Of a stretch of DNA of 64,000 nucleotides, positions 21,481 to 33,095 are shown piece by piece. The stretch's first letter is position 1. The number at the start of each line of letters is the position of its first letter. The stretch is from Schistosoma haematobium (lineage: Eukaryota > Platyhelminthes > Trematoda > Strigeidida > Schistosomatidae), in NCBI RefSeq assembly GCF_000699445.3, contig NC_067196.1, positions 77,986,364-78,050,363 of the forward strand, given 5' to 3'. The translations under genes and the position numbers were made by a program. A model generated the notes under the pieces. The model ran no database searches. It was not told the origin of the DNA and was given only the letters and a program-made list of their open reading frames with translations.

Positions 21481-24150
21481 TATTTTTAACCGAAGTCTAT
21501 TAAATTTATCCTGTGAATATTTTCCTACTTTTGAAATACAAAGACTCAAGATAATCATAGCATTTCCCGGTATTATTTCTATACTTGTTGGAATTAAAAC
21601 CTTCAACAAATCGTTGTCCTTTTTATGCTGATGGAATTTACTAGACCAGACGAGTTTTGTTATACGTTATATTCTGAGGCATTAGAGATTATAAGATTGA
21701 AGGTTTTTAGAAGGAACTTCATAATCGAGACATGTAGGTTGTTTCTACTTAAACAGTTTATGGTGTTTGTGGTGATAGGACCAACTCTTCAATGACCAGC
21801 ATAAATTTATAACTGCTAGTTGGTGCTCACATTTACTTTTCTATCAGAGTAAACATGTGTAGTTTATCATCACGGCTATTAAAATAAGTGGTAGTAGAAA
21901 GCGTTCTATGTTGCCACACGTAACCACTACAACGTTTTGATGATTTGTTTATTTATTACATAAACACAAACATTGGTTCAAGTCATCACCATATATATAT
22001 GCGCCATACAAATCATTTGATTTGTGTGAGGACTGGGATACTGCCCGGACACCCAAATCGAAATAGGGGGTTTTCTTAGGGGTTCACTCCTTGAACCTCT
22101 GACCTACAGGTCTAACCCACAAGACAGGGGAGCAACGTTGGGAGATGCAGTCCCATGGTAGCCGGTGACCAACAATAGGTTCATACGCCATTTGTTTGCT
22201 CAGGATCCTAGAGCCCATGTGCACCATTGGTTTTTCAACTCCCCTAGGTGGATCCTCCGTATTCTCCAACCTGGTTAGAGCGTCGGACATTCGCGTTTTG
22301 TCCTCTCAATTTCGTAAACATTATCTTTGCCCTGAGAAGGAAGTGAGCAGTACTTCCTTGTCAGTGGTTGTATACGCGTAGCCATGTGAGAGCATCTCGA
22401 GAGGGATAGTTGACTCTAAGCACCTTCGGCCGGACCAGGGCTTTTGGGGGCCAAGCGACACTCAATGGAGATGATAATAACAGTAGTCAACTATGATTCA
22501 AGATCGGCATCCTATCTACTTTGTACTTACAAACAAGTTGGAACGTAAGATGCTCAGTTTCAGGAGGCGTGTAGTTTACACTTAGTGTGGCTCTTTAGAG
22601 TGTACTTGAGGAACTCTTGATGAGTATATTCTACTTATTAGTTGTTATATTCTGTAGGATGGTGGAAAATTATATATAGAGAGGATGTACTACCACGATC
22701 TCGCTTCACTAGCTACGTATCATTTACCAAGTACCTAGAAATTCTCCACCCTCTAATCTATACAGCTACTTCATTCGCAAGTAATCATTGCGTGAGCATC
22801 TGCAAAATTCCAAGGGATTTCGCATAATGTTCTGAACATTTTTCCAGTAAATAATTCAGAGAAACTTAGCATCTATCTTGATATGGCATACGAGAAAATC
22901 AATGCTAAACTACTATGCCTTTTGGAACCAGCTTATATGGGAGCAGAGACTACTTCAAAAGCGACTATTGTTCATAAATTTCATAAGAAAACGCATCGAT
23001 TTAAGATGGTGTATATCTTAACCTCACACGTAGAAATAAACTAAGTAACATCGTAGTTTAACAATCCAAAAATGAATAGAGTAAAGTGACACGAAATATC
23101 TCAAGGTACTTGTGAAGTAGGTGTATACATTGAGTTCGTTTTCAACCACACCAGTGCAGCCTTCAGTCACTTTTATATAATCGCAACAACCACAAAACTA
23201 AACAGCAGTATGAGGTTTCATAAATCTGTGCCATATTTGTTATCCCTGTCACTTTTTTTCAGTCTAATTATATGTAATTTAGTGTAACAATTGGCTAAGT
23301 CATTTTAAAAACGGACTTGGCACGCGAAAAAACAGTAATCAGTTACAAACTCAGAAATTTAATTAAAAATCAACAAGGTTTTTTAATCTGTTTTTAATCG
23401 CTTTTTGTTAGCGATTTGCAATCGTTTAGATTGAATTATTAAACTGTTGATCTGTAAAACAAGGAGTAGCTAATGTGAAAAGTAAATAGGAATAAGTGAA
23501 CTTACAACAATTAGTAGACTGTTTAAAATAACAGGAATGTTCCAAATACAAGATATGAAATATCCATAACTATCAAAATATTGCTCAGTAGCGAACAAGC
23601 TAGAAAGGTTAAAATACTTGCAAAAGATTGTTACTTCCAGTTATTAGCAGCGAATTCATTAGTCCGGTGTGAAAACCAAACAGTACCAACTATGTTATAA
23701 ACAATTATACATGAAACCTTACGGGAAATAAGCAAAATACACAGCAACAAATTTGTACACTTGCGGAAAGCAATTACACATATGGATGTGAGAAAATGAA
23801 ATCCAATTAGTGAAACTAACCATAGTTCACTGGTCCATGGTATCTAAGTAGAAAATCATAATACGAAATTTACAGACCGATAATATAGTACCATAGATAG
23901 TATTTACAGTAGGGTTGGTTGTAATGTCGAGGAATTGAAAACTGAAGTTCATCTGTTATAATTGGACAGAACCCTTAGATCTGCAAATGTCTAAAGATTG
24001 GGGATAATGTAAACAGTGAGAATCATAATTCAGTAGTTACATACACGTGTCAAAAATTTGTACAAGAAGATAAATTAAAATAACCATATTGACAGTGGTG
24101 GGGAACCGAAAGGGGATAAGTTATGACAAGTACTACTTGGCACTATGTTC
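21481..24150. other. Intergenic AT-rich sequence downstream of RBM42
   Basis: Apart from the tRNA-like repeat at 22190-22445 I see no exon-like block, RNA gene or repeat that I can name. Long poly-A/T-rich stretches dominate from 22450 to 24100. Confidence 0.5.
22190..22445 (+). repeat. tRNA-like interspersed repeat, copy 2
   Basis: It follows copy 1 (10313-10600) closely: GCTCAGGATCCTAGAGCCCA, GGTTAGAGCGTCGGACATTC, CAATTTCGTAAACATTATC, AGCAGTACTTCCTTG and GAGAGCATCTCGAGAGGGA. It contains an A-box-like GGTTAGAGCGTC. Confidence 0.65.
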
Positions 24151-24152
24151 GA

Positions 24153-25085
24153 CCCGACCGTTGTTGCTACCTCGACGTGGTGGTCGGGCTTGCCTATCGT
24201 GATGAAGCAACCGAGCTATACTGGCTGGAACAACCGTTCCTCAAGGTCCTACCATGTCAGACAGGTCGGTTGAAGAGCGGTAAGACTGAAAGCAACAAAC
24301 CCAAGGTCCGAAGGCGAAGTCGTACTGCTGACTGTACAGAGGTGTGACAGCAGTAAGGTGTTTCCTTCAGACAACCAGCATGACAGCGATGCTGCCTTCC
24401 CACAAGGAGGGGTGGGGTTAGAAAAGGTCGACCCTAAAAATGCACACCTCACCTTATGTTATAACTGTGAAAAATATTTGCTGCTGATTAAGGGTAGCGA
24501 ATTATTGATCGGACCAAAGACGCGCAAACACGTAGAACGACCTAGGGTTCTGATTGGTCTCGCTTCCCTGTCTAGCCCAGTCGATTGAGTCCAGAACGCA
24601 AGTCACAGCCTCGGATATATGAATCATTATATTTCAAACATACTTTGTTTATATACCAGTCAATCAGTCCACAACGTACCATAAAATAGAAGATAACATT
24701 GTACAATAATGGTCAACAGGAAAATAACACGTTAAATAAATATTGACCAATAAGATGATACCATTTCATGTCCAAGGATAGCATTAGGCTCAACAGGATA
24801 ATTTTCGGGATATTTTCCTGAATATCCCAACACCTTACCTCACGGATTTCCGTCTCCGGCGGTAAGGCCCTTTGAAGAACGGAGCTAACACGTCAAAAAC
24901 CTCCCACGAAAAGGCCGTGCGCGACCGGCCTCAAGCAGTTGTCCCTTGGGCACTGCGGTCACGCTCTCAGGTCACTGAGACCACCTCTAATCCAATTTCC
25001 TTTTCAGGTACCTCCAGAAGAACCCTTCCTCGGTGTGGGCAACCGGGAAGTGATGACCGCCCTCATACCTCTAACAGCACTCGAG
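24153..25085 (+). mobile_element. LINE-C 5' region fragment, split by a solo LTR
   Basis: 24153-24456 is nearly identical to the 5' end of the long LINE-C at 57968-58270. After the solo LTR (24457-24832) the match resumes with CGGATTTCCGTCTCCGGCGG and runs through CCTCCAGAAGAACCCTTCC to about 25085. The endonuclease is absent; a CR1-like LINE follows directly. Confidence 0.85.
24457..24832. repeat. Solo LTR (376 bp) with CCTTA target duplication
   Basis: It starts TGTTATAACTG and ends AATATCCCAACA, flanked by CCTTA on both sides (24452-24456 and 24833-24837). Removing it and one CCTTA restores the LINE-C sequence seen at 58255-58290. It is unrelated to the TGTAGTGG LTR family. Strand cannot be set without an internal region. 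Confidence 0.8.
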
Positions 25086-26290
25086 ACTGACTATGTTCGA
25101 ACAACATGGTTTCAGAAAGCGATTGTCTTGCACAACAAACCTCCTTATAGCAAGGGAATCTTGGATAAGGGCGCTAGACAACGGAAACTCAGTGGATGTT
25201 GTCTACATAGACTTTAGTAAGGCATTTGACAAGGTGCCAACAAATAGACTGCTATTGAAGTTAGAGAATTTTGGGATTGCCGGACCTCTCATAAAGTGGT
25301 TTAAGGATTTCCTAGTAGGTAGTAGACAGGAAGTAAGAATAAATTCCAAGTGCTATACCTGAAGATCAGTATTTAGTGGAGTACCTCAAGGTTCTGTCCT
25401 AAATCCTTTACTTTTTATACTGTATGTAAATGACCTTTCAAGTATAGTACAGTCTCCAATGTTATTATACGCTGACGATGTAAAAATCTGGCGAGTTATA
25501 ACCGGAGACGCAGATGCATGCGCACTTTAGGCAGACTTAAATAATGTGATTAACTAGTATAGAGAGTGGTTGATGCCTATCAACGCGGCAGTGTGTACAT
25601 GCACTTCGGGGATACATAGATTAATAGGTACAGCATAGGGGAAGTGTCTGTACCCATGGTCCGGTCTCATAAGGATCTTGATGTGACAGTGAGTCATGAT
25701 TTTAAAACCACGGCCCATTGACGGGAGGTCGCAGCTGAGGGGTTCAGAACCCTCTGGACTCACCAAGTTAGATACTACCATGTTCATCACAGTATACATA
25801 ACCTTAGTGACGACTAAGCTTCAGAACTGCGTTCAGGCTGCAAGCCTCTGTTTAAAAGGTGATTCGGATATCCTGGAAAACGTACAGAGGGCAGCTACCC
25901 GTGCGATCCCAGAACTTTTGGGTTTGTTTACAAAGAGCGGACTGAAATGTTAGACCTCTTTAATCTGTCCTATCGCAGATTGAGAGCTGATCTATTTTTG
26001 ATGTATAGAACACTAAGAAATGATTTTCGACCTAATATAGTCTTTTTCTTCCCACTAGACTGGGACATCTCAGAGGACATAGCAGGCGAGTAGAGAAGCC
26101 AAGAACGAACAAAATACCAGTGGCATACATGTTTTCACACCGAGTCCGCAATTCTTGGAACCTGTTACCCGAAGCCGTTTTGTCCGCACCTTCGATTGAC
26201 TCATTCAAGAGAAGACTGTACACTCATAGAAGCATACTAGTAAGGGAATAACATAGGCCGTAGGCCTTCTGTCTTTACTACACAAATATG
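25086..26290 (+). mobile_element. LINE-D (CR1-like) 3' half
   Basis: Starts inside a reverse transcriptase: EQHGFRKRLSCTTNLLIARE and DVVYIDFSKAFDKVP (25093-25362), then FSGVPQGSVLNPLLF and LLYADDVKIWR near 25460-25495. The frame is then broken, resuming with NCVQAASLCLKGDSDILENV (25820-25890). The 3' end has the ACATAGGCC...GGCCTTCTGTC motif shared by CR1-like elements here. About 25570-25800 is unrelated to other copies and may be an insertion. Confidence 0.75.
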
Positions 26291-26434
26291 AAATATGTGG
26301 CTCATATGATAGTCTCTTTAGTTAACTCCGCTTATAATTTTTATACAAAGGAATTATATCGTTTTATATTTGTCAGATGAGTAAAAACTATTATATTACG
26401 CTTTTAATAGGAAGAAATAATCGAGTTAGTTGCA

Positions 26435-26905
26435 AAAGATTTATTTATCTGAACACATAAATATTGGTACAAGAGTGCGCCAAATATATATGCGCTATAC
26501 AAAACGATGAGAATTTGGAGAGAAGAAAAAAGGTAAGGAGCGTTAAAAAAAGGGAACGATAATGAAGAGATTGGTGTAAGGTAGTGTAATAATAATAATA
26601 ATAATAGTAATAATGGGGGAACGGAAAGGTACAATCAGAAGAAATCTTTCAGTTAAGATACAACCACTTTTTATGAAGAAAGTAAAAGTTGACAGCAGGA
26701 TCGCTACTGGCTTCGATTCAGGGCCATATCTGATAACGTCTCTAGCCACTGTGTAGCACCATCTCTAGGACCCCAGCCAGGGAGTCGTGAAAGACCAACA
26801 GAAGCCAGTCCTTTGTAGCTTTCTTTCATGCCACGACACCATGTCATATACTGACCACCTCTCCGTTTTTTCCAACCAGTCCCAGCGTTGCAAGAGAACT
26901 AGTAG
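26435..26905 (-). mobile_element. LINE-B 3' end fragment
   Basis: The + strand shows the complement of LINE-B's last coding part (CACGACACCATGTCATATACTG, TCCAACCAGTCCCAGCG), then its 3' untranslated region with an (AAT)n run near 26585 and the ACATAAATATTGGTACAA end. It is 5' truncated near 26905. Confidence 0.7.
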
Positions 26906-27188
26906 TGGACGAAAAACTATGCAAGAATCTGTGAACTATGCTGAGCATTACAATATGCTTCCTAGGAATAGCTGTTTATTGAAAAAAGTGCAGAGGGCAA
27001 AAAGTCTTAGGTCTTTATATATTGAGGCCTCGGTGGATTTTTAGGCTTAGAAATTACATAATGTTTGCACCACCACTAGGCAGGATGAGACAAGCATATC
27101 GTTCGCTTCCCTAACTTCACCTGAAAACGGGATGGGTCCCATCCCAGTAAGTCACCTGTAAGATCAAGTGGTTTATCAGATTTGATAG
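26906..27188. other. Spacer with a segment shared with the 33.8-kb foldback repeat
   Basis: 27080-27140 reads CAGGATGAGACAAGCATATC and GAAAACGGGATGGG, closely matching 33834-33890. The rest is not recognised. A GTAAGT at 27147 could be a donor of an upstream exon of the DUF4806 gene, but its phase does not fit. Confidence 0.4.
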
Positions 27189-27393
27189 GTTGTATACAGT
27201 GATGCAGAACATGTTGTCAGCTATTACTGACTTGAGTACAAATGTAAAGCTGCCGCTAGCGAAGTTCAGTGAACGCGAACATCCGCATCAATTCGATTGC
27301 GAACTATCAAGTCAGCAGTTCCCTTTGTCATCTGAAGAGGAACTGCAGATGCTGGACACTGGTTTGCAGCAAAAAGAAACCAGGGACAGATTT
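27189..27393 (+). CDS. DUF4806-like gene, first visible exon
   Basis: It encodes MQNMLSAITDLSTNVKL up to KETRDRF. Donor TTT|GTAAGT, phase 0. The left edge could be the AG at 27187-27188 or TACAG at 27195-27199, or an initiator Met inside the exon. Confidence 0.55.
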
Positions 27394-27740
27394 GTAAGTC
27401 AACAACATTAGTTTTATAATTTGTTCGTATTACAGATGGCCATAGTAACGAGGTTAATGGATAATGATCCTAAAACCTCAGTGCGATATGTTTTGTCGTA
27501 CCTCATTACACCTGAGGTTGCTAGTAATTTCACGCTACTTGGCACTTCTTTAAAACGAGCACTTCAGAAATGCCGGCTTTACGGCTGCTTACGAAGTAAC
27601 CTATATCTATTATTTAAACTTCAGGTGCATTAACCAATCGCTTTTTGTCATCATCTGTCAACGAAAAAGACCTTGCGAAACTGTATGATATCACGACAAG
27701 ATTATTTTCACGACGTCAGAGACAAATTGGTAAAGCGTAA
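27189..27740 (+). CDS. DUF4806-like domain gene (three exons seen, 5' end uncertain)
   Basis: Three exons join in phase: 27189-27393 (acceptor near 27188 or an ATG inside), 27436-27595 and 27625-27740. Introns are 42 and 29 bp. The product contains FPLSSEEELQMLDTGLQQKE, then TSVRYVLSYLITPEVASNF and SLKRALQKCRLYGCLR, then LTNRF, ending RRQRQIGKA. The order of an 'FPL...EEL' helix, a repeated helix pair and a 'TxxxAxxF...KRAFK' block matches DUF4806, a domain of unknown function common in trematode and some insect proteins. No start is certain: the frame is open upstream of 27200 and a first exon may be missing. Family assignment is from memory of the motif, so moderate confidence. Confidence 0.6.
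27436..27595 (+). CDS. DUF4806-like gene, middle exon
   Basis: Acceptor CGTATTACAG|ATGGCC, donor ACGAA|GTAACC, phase 1. It encodes MAIVTRLMDNDPKTSVRYVL through YGCLR. Confidence 0.6.
27625..27740 (+). CDS. DUF4806-like gene, last exon
   Basis: Acceptor TTTAAACTTCAG|GT after a 29-bp intron. It encodes ALTNRFLSSSVNEKDLAKLY and a basic end, with TAA at 27738-27740. Confidence 0.6.
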
Positions 27741-28320
27741 AAGGGGGAAACAAGGACAGGTATGTACTAATTTAAAGTGATAACTTTCCTACTGCTTTAT
27801 AGTTACATTCAACAGTGTTAACGAACATAACCGTAAGTGAAGCTTCAAGTATCTGGCTGTGCCAAAGCATGTCATTCAGATATCGTTGTAACTTAAGCCT
27901 TTATTCCCCCTTTATTGGTTGCCTGGGTTCTTTCGTTCTTTACACTTCAGAATTCACAGGAATATTATTTTCATTCTCAATAGCCGAACATGCGTGGCTA
28001 AAGGAAGTAACCCGTGATGTTTTGTATGTTCTACTTATTTTTCAATAAACATTATTTTGTAAATGAGCTTACTTTCTTACTTACAGGGGGAACTATATAA
28101 GTGTTGAGAAAGTGTGTTTGATTGTCAGTGAACTTGCGATTAAATAAACATGCCTTATAATTAATACATCACGTTTCTTGTTTTGCAGATCTTTTCAAAT
28201 AACAATGAATTGGCAATCACAATGAAAATGCATAACGATTGATGCTCAAGCTTCTGCTATAATGTTGTACAATAATACGCTTGTCCTTTTCAATAAATTT
28301 ACTTAAACACATACCACTTT
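27741..28320. other. Region downstream of the DUF4806 gene
   Basis: 27893-27925 (CTTTATTGGTTGCCTGGG) matches one arm of the 33.8-kb foldback repeat in inverse order. AATAAA hexamers occur near 28043 and 28145. Otherwise nothing recognised. Confidence 0.4.
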
Positions 28321-29115
28321 TCCCGTGGATTGCAGTTTTAGTGTGGCTTGTCGTGAGGATAAAGGCGAACATAGGAGACCTTTTGGGTTATGACAATGGT
28401 GTTTTAAAAGTTGAGGCAGAAGTAGACAATTCAGCTGACGATGTCAAAATATGGAGAACGATACGATGTAAGGATGATAGCTTCGAACCGCAAAATGACC
28501 TGAATGGTCTCAAACCTGGCAGCTGCCGATAAATACTTCCAAGTGTGTTGTGATGCATATCGGTCATTAAGGTACAGATATATACACGATGAATAACACT
28601 GAGCTACCTGTCGTCCAGACATAAAATGACTTAGGAGTCATCGTTAGCCAAGACTTAAAGACTACTGTATACTGGCGTGCAATAGCCGCCAAAGGTTTTA
28701 GAACCTTATGGTCAATACGCAGGGCTTTTAGTCATGCCGACGCTAAGACGTTTTTGACTTTGCATATAGTGTTCGTACGTCCTAAACTTGAGTACTGCAT
28801 ACAAGCGGCTAGCCCCTGCTTAAAAATAACAGTGAGCTTCTGGAAAAGGTTCGGAGAACGGCAACTAAGCTGATTCCTGGAATAGCGAAGCTTCTGTATG
28901 AAGCTCGACTGGCCAAGCTGAACCTTTTCCCGTTGTCATATCAGAGAACTAGAGGCGACTTGATTACAGTTTTCAAATTGTTTAGTGCCAAATTTGCACC
29001 TGATATGCCCTCATTTTTCTTGTCTTTCAAAACAGAGAATTTACGAGGGCACTCCAAAAAAGTTCACAAGCCCAGAACAAATTACTTGTCAGCTGACTAT
29101 CGACTTTCCCATCAG
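28320..29115 (+). mobile_element. LINE-G (CR1-like) reverse transcriptase fragment
   Basis: The + strand reads SADDVKIWRTIRCKDDS near 28435, NDLGVIVSQDLKTTVYWRA near 28625, VRPKLEYCIQAASPCLK near 28780, then LNLFPLSYQRTRGDLITVFK and LRGHSKKVHKPRTNYLSA up to about 29110. Stops and frame changes break it. The 3' end is replaced by the head-on LINE-H insertion. Confidence 0.75.
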
Positions 29116-29158
29116 TCTCAGTCTTCAGTAATAAGGATAGGAGGTCTGTCGACCTATA

Positions 29159-31989
29159 TTAATCCTTGCAGTTTGTAATACTGTGGAGGTCCAATCTCGT
29201 TTTGAATATATTAACAGACGGTGCTGATATTACGTGTTCCGGTAGGGAATTCCAGTAATTCACTACTCGGTGCGAGAAACGGAACTCCAGACGTAAACGG
29301 TTTGATCTCGGTTTTTGAACTTTCTTCGAATGTCCTCTCAAATGATCGGTTCTAGACGGAAGCAAAAGATAAGACATGTTAATACCAAGGTCATCGTTCA
29401 GTATACGATAAGCCAATATTAGATCACCCCGTACTCTACGGTAAGATAACGGAAATAAGTTAAGGTGTCTCAGTCTGTCTTCATAAGATAGGCCAGCTAG
29501 ACCTTGTACCATCTTAGTAGCTCGTCGTTGGACTCTTTCTAGCATATCTGCTTCATATTTGAAACAAGGACTCGCTGCTTGAATCCCGTATTCTAAATGT
29601 GGTCGCACATAAATCGGGTATAGTAATCCAAACATTTCATCATCTAAATACTGAAAAGACCTACGAATTGACCATAATACCCTATAGCCTTTTGCAGCAG
29701 CAGCCTTACAGTGACTAGTCGTTTTGAGATCATTGCTTAATATAACTCCTAAGTCTTTATAGTTTCTTGCTTTGGGTAGCACGAATCCACGTAGTGTATA
29801 GTCATACGATTCATCAGAGTTATTTAACTGCATCACTACACTCTTATTAGGATTTACTTCTAGTGACCACCTGTCTAACCATGCCACCAATGAGCTAAGA
29901 TCGTCCTGTAATACTATTCTATCCGACATACTATATATGGGTCTCCAAATCTTTATGTCATCAGCGAAGAGTAGAACGGATGATTTTGCTACAGTTGGCA
30001 ATTCATTTACATAAAGTAAAAAGAGAAGAGGACCTAGGATTGTGCCTTGGGGAACCCCACTTTTTACAGGTACCCACGAGGAGAGAGCCCCATTAACCCT
30101 TGTCTCCTGTCATGGAGAAAGTTACTTATCCAATCGACGACTGTGTTATGGATTCCAAAACGTTCCAGTTTGAATTTAAGACCAGAGTGTGAAACCTTAT
30201 CAAAGGCTTTACTTAGATCTATGAAAATCACATCCACAGGAGCATTCCGATCCTTTGCCGCAGCCCACTCTTCTCGTGCAATGAGAAGATTTGTCAAGCA
30301 AGACAGGCCTTTCCGAAAACCATGTTGTGCCCTGGAGAAAAGATTTTGCCCTTCAACATAGTTTATAACAGCTATCCGAATGATTTTCTCCATCAGTTTC
30401 ACAACTGCACTAGTTAAGCTAACGGGATTATAGTTACTAACTAAATCCCTACTCCCAGCCTTATACACCGGACTTATTATGGCGTCTTTCCAGTCTCTAG
30501 GAAGTCTGGACTGTCTCAGAGACATGTCGAATAGTATCGCTAATGGTTCAGCAATTTCATCTGATATGGCTTTCATAATCCTAGGATGAATATCATCGGG
30601 ACCACTGGACTTATCAGGTTTGAGATGCTGAAGTAGCCTTAAAACAGTATCTTTCTCAATGACTACAGGATCCATCAGCGAGCCGTCACGGTCACGATGA
30701 ATCATTGGTCGTTCCTCATTACCGATAGAAAACACTTTACTAAAATATTCCGATAAAGCTTCAGCTTTTTCGGCATCATTCTCTGCTAAGATTAACGGAT
30801 TGTCTCGTATCAAAAGTGATGGAATTCCATCGCTTCTCTTAGTTTGCCTTTTTATATACGAGAATAACCGTTTCGGACTATATCTAGAATCCCTAACCAA
30901 TTGTTTTTCGTATGAATGTCTAGTCTTGCTTATTAACGCTTTACAGGCATTCCTAATCTTACAATAACTGGATCTGTATTGTTCTAAGCCAGTAGAGATG
31001 AACATATTCCAGTGATTCTTCCTTTTTCTAAGGAGTTTCCTGACCGTTTTGGTTATCCATGGTGGTCTATTATTCGGTCTTCGCGGTACCAGGTATGGTA
31101 TGAACAGGGACGTAACTAGTCTAAATTTACCTTTAAATACAGACCATGCTTCTTCAACTGATATGCTAGTATCTACTAACCAGTCTGTCTTAGCAGCGCA
31201 TTCCTGAATGGCTGATATGTTAGCTTTCCATACATTTGGGCGCGGTGTAACCTGATCGTATAACATGTCCCTAGTTCTAAACGCGAATGACAAAACAGCG
31301 TGATCGCTGTTCATTAATAGTGGAAGATTATTTAGGTCGACAATATCCTCAGTCTCATGAGTGATTACCAAATCCAGCAGAGAAGAACCCTGGTTAACAC
31401 CAAAACGTGTGGGTTGGGATACATGCTGCACTAGTGCATGCTCCATTATTGTTATCAGTAACCTACTATCAAAGGAGTTTATAGATCCTTCTGTGGTCAT
31501 ATCAGTCCAACTAATATCAGGTGCGTTAAAGTCTCCTATTATCAAGCACCTGGTATTATCACTCCAAAGATGAATGTGCTCTAAAACAAAGTCATCAGCT
31601 AAGCAGATTGGGATGCGATAGATGACACCTAGCATAAATGTACTACATCCTATTGCCAACTTACAGCTAATGACTTCACAAGTGCCGCTATCATGGGATT
31701 CGCTAGTAGAGGAGCGGATATTTATGCCATTGGCTATATATAACAGGACGCCGCCTCCTTTTCTACATCTATGCCTATCACTCCTGATGCAATGGTATCC
31801 GGATAATTCTGGAGTAATGTCTAAGTAATGAACTAACCAAGTTTCTGTCACTGCTACTATGAGTGGCTTTAACCTGTCTACTAGTGCTTCTAGTTCATAG
31901 AACTTATTTCGTAAACTACGAGCGTTGGCATATAAAACTCCTAAGTAGAACAGCCTATCCACACAGGCCTTGGTAGCATTCGCTTCCAA
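29159..31989 (-). pseudogene. LINE-H ORF2 endonuclease-reverse transcriptase (one frameshift)
   Basis: The first 641 codons (30064-31989) carry the endonuclease: YANARSLRNKFYELEAL, VTETWL, GVIYRIP, CLIIGDFNAPDISW, LLDLVITHE, NSDHAVLSF. The first half of the reverse transcriptase follows: LPRDWKDAIISPVYKAG, QHGFRKGLSCLTNLL, VIFIDLSKAFDKVSH. A one-base indel near 30095 ends that frame; the other frame continues GVPQGTILGPLLF, LFADDIKIWRPI and the C-terminal region to 29159. Every catalytic motif is present, so only this indel blocks a protein of about 920 residues. Confidence 0.88.
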
Positions 31990-33095
31990 GACCTGACTAT
32001 CCGAAAACCCACTAGTCGGAGATTTTCCTCGCCGTTTTGCCGACGGGTTTCAAGTTCAGCTAGTGCTTTCTTCCTTTTTATTCTATCTTCGAGAGACATG
32101 TCAGGTCTAACTCGGATGTCAGAATTGTCGTGACAACGAGCGCTACTTAACAAGAGATCCCGTTGCTTCTCCGATCCTAGGATTACCTTAAGGAGTCTGC
32201 ATGGACGGGGTTCAACATTGTCCTCGGTCCTCTTGCCTATTCTTACCAATTTTTTGACCTGAACCCCTTTGGAGTTATCTGGTAAAATACTACGAATGTA
32301 TTCTCCTAGCTTTTCTAAGTCATGCGCGTGTCTAATTTTCGGATCAGGGTCGTTTGACTCCCGCAATTTGCTCACAATAATATTCGATGTTATTAGATTT
32401 TTCTTCCCAGTCACGCCAGGATGGGTTTCACTCTTACCTTCAGATTTTGGTAGTGCAATTTGTGGCTCACAATTTGAGTCCACCAGTGAGTTACTAACTA
32501 CCTGTGTACTGCTTACAGCTTTTTTCTTTTCGTTTCGTTTCCTACGTACCGTAGTCCATTTTTCATCCCTCATAACACTGGGACTATTTGGAACGGTGAC
32601 TGTTTTATCCAGATCTTCGGTTCCCATTGAAGGTGCATTATTAACAATGTCAGTACCAGGTGGTACTACTCCCCTTGTTAATGTCAACGAAGATTCCACT
32701 TTTACGTCAGTCAGAGTCGGTTGTTTGAGGCGTCGCGTAACAGCAGGTACTACACTGACACATTCGTCGCTGTCAGTGCCCGTGTTGTCGGCGCATATGC
32801 CATCCTTCTTTTTACAGGCCAAAGCCAACAGGCTCATAGCCTCCTTTATTAGTAATGCCTTGTTGGCACAGCAAAACATGCAAAGCCAATGTGAGTTAGG
32901 CTTCGAGCATCTTTTGTAAGCCGTCGGACTTAGTCGTGTACACATTTTGTGATACCACTTTTTACAGTCGTCACACTGCATTCCCTCCTCAACGGAGAAC
33001 AAACAATTTGGTTGCCCACATTTGTGAGTCTTACCAACCATCGTAATTCGATTTAAAAGGTTTAAAAACAAAAAATGATAACAATGTGAACACAA
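31941..33095 (-). CDS. LINE-H ORF1, zinc-finger RNA-binding-type protein
   Basis: 384 codons, intact. Residues about 25-75 hold a PHD-like Cys/His cluster: CGQPNCLF, then CDDCKKWYHKMC, then WLCMFC. The middle is Ser/Thr/Lys-rich and the C-terminal third reads NIIVSKLRESNDPD and RPCRLLKVILGSEKQRDLLL, an RRM-like or esterase-type ORF1 layout common in CR1 LINEs. Such proteins are thought to coat the element RNA. The end overlaps ORF2 by about 49 nt in another frame, so ORF2 translation would need reinitiation or frameshifting. Confidence 0.8.
   Translation of the reverse strand: MCSHCYHFLFLNLLNRITMVGKTHKCGQPNCLFSVEEGMQCDDCKKWYHKMCTRLSPTAYKRCSKPNSHWLCMFCCANKALLIKEAMSLLALACKKKDGICADNTGTDSDECVSVVPAVTRRLKQPTLTDVKVESSLTLTRGVVPPGTDIVNNAPSMGTEDLDKTVTVPNSPSVMRDEKWTTVRRKRNEKKKAVSSTQVVSNSLVDSNCEPQIALPKSEGKSETHPGVTGKKNLITSNIIVSKLRESNDPDPKIRHAHDLEKLGEYIRSILPDNSKGVQVKKLVRIGKRTEDNVEPRPCRLLKVILGSEKQRDLLLSSARCHDNSDIRVRPDMSLEDRIKRKKALAELETRRQNGEENLRLVGFRIVRSWKRMLPRPVWIGCST

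Larger units (their letters stand above)
29116..33095 (-). mobile_element. LINE-H (CR1-like), nearly intact two-ORF element
   Basis: A full-length CR1-type LINE on the - strand: ORF1 at 31941-33095 and ORF2 at 29159-31989 with a single frame break near 30060-30110. The 3' end (29116-29158) has the AGGTCGACAGACCTCCTATCC motif that ends CR1-like copies here. The 5' untranslated region probably extends beyond 33095 towards about 33480. The order EN-RT in ORF2 and a Cys-rich finger in ORF1 is typical of CR1/L2-type elements. It is the best-preserved LINE in the window. Confidence 0.9.

Noticed and set aside
24123..24347. A small Arg-rich protein gene
   Set aside because: The sequence is the LINE-C 5' untranslated region, repeated at 57968-58180 where the frame differs.
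27062..27146. An upstream exon of the DUF4806 gene ending at the GTAAGT at 27147
   Set aside because: Its phase does not fit the visible acceptors, and the sequence is shared with the foldback repeat at 33.8 kb.
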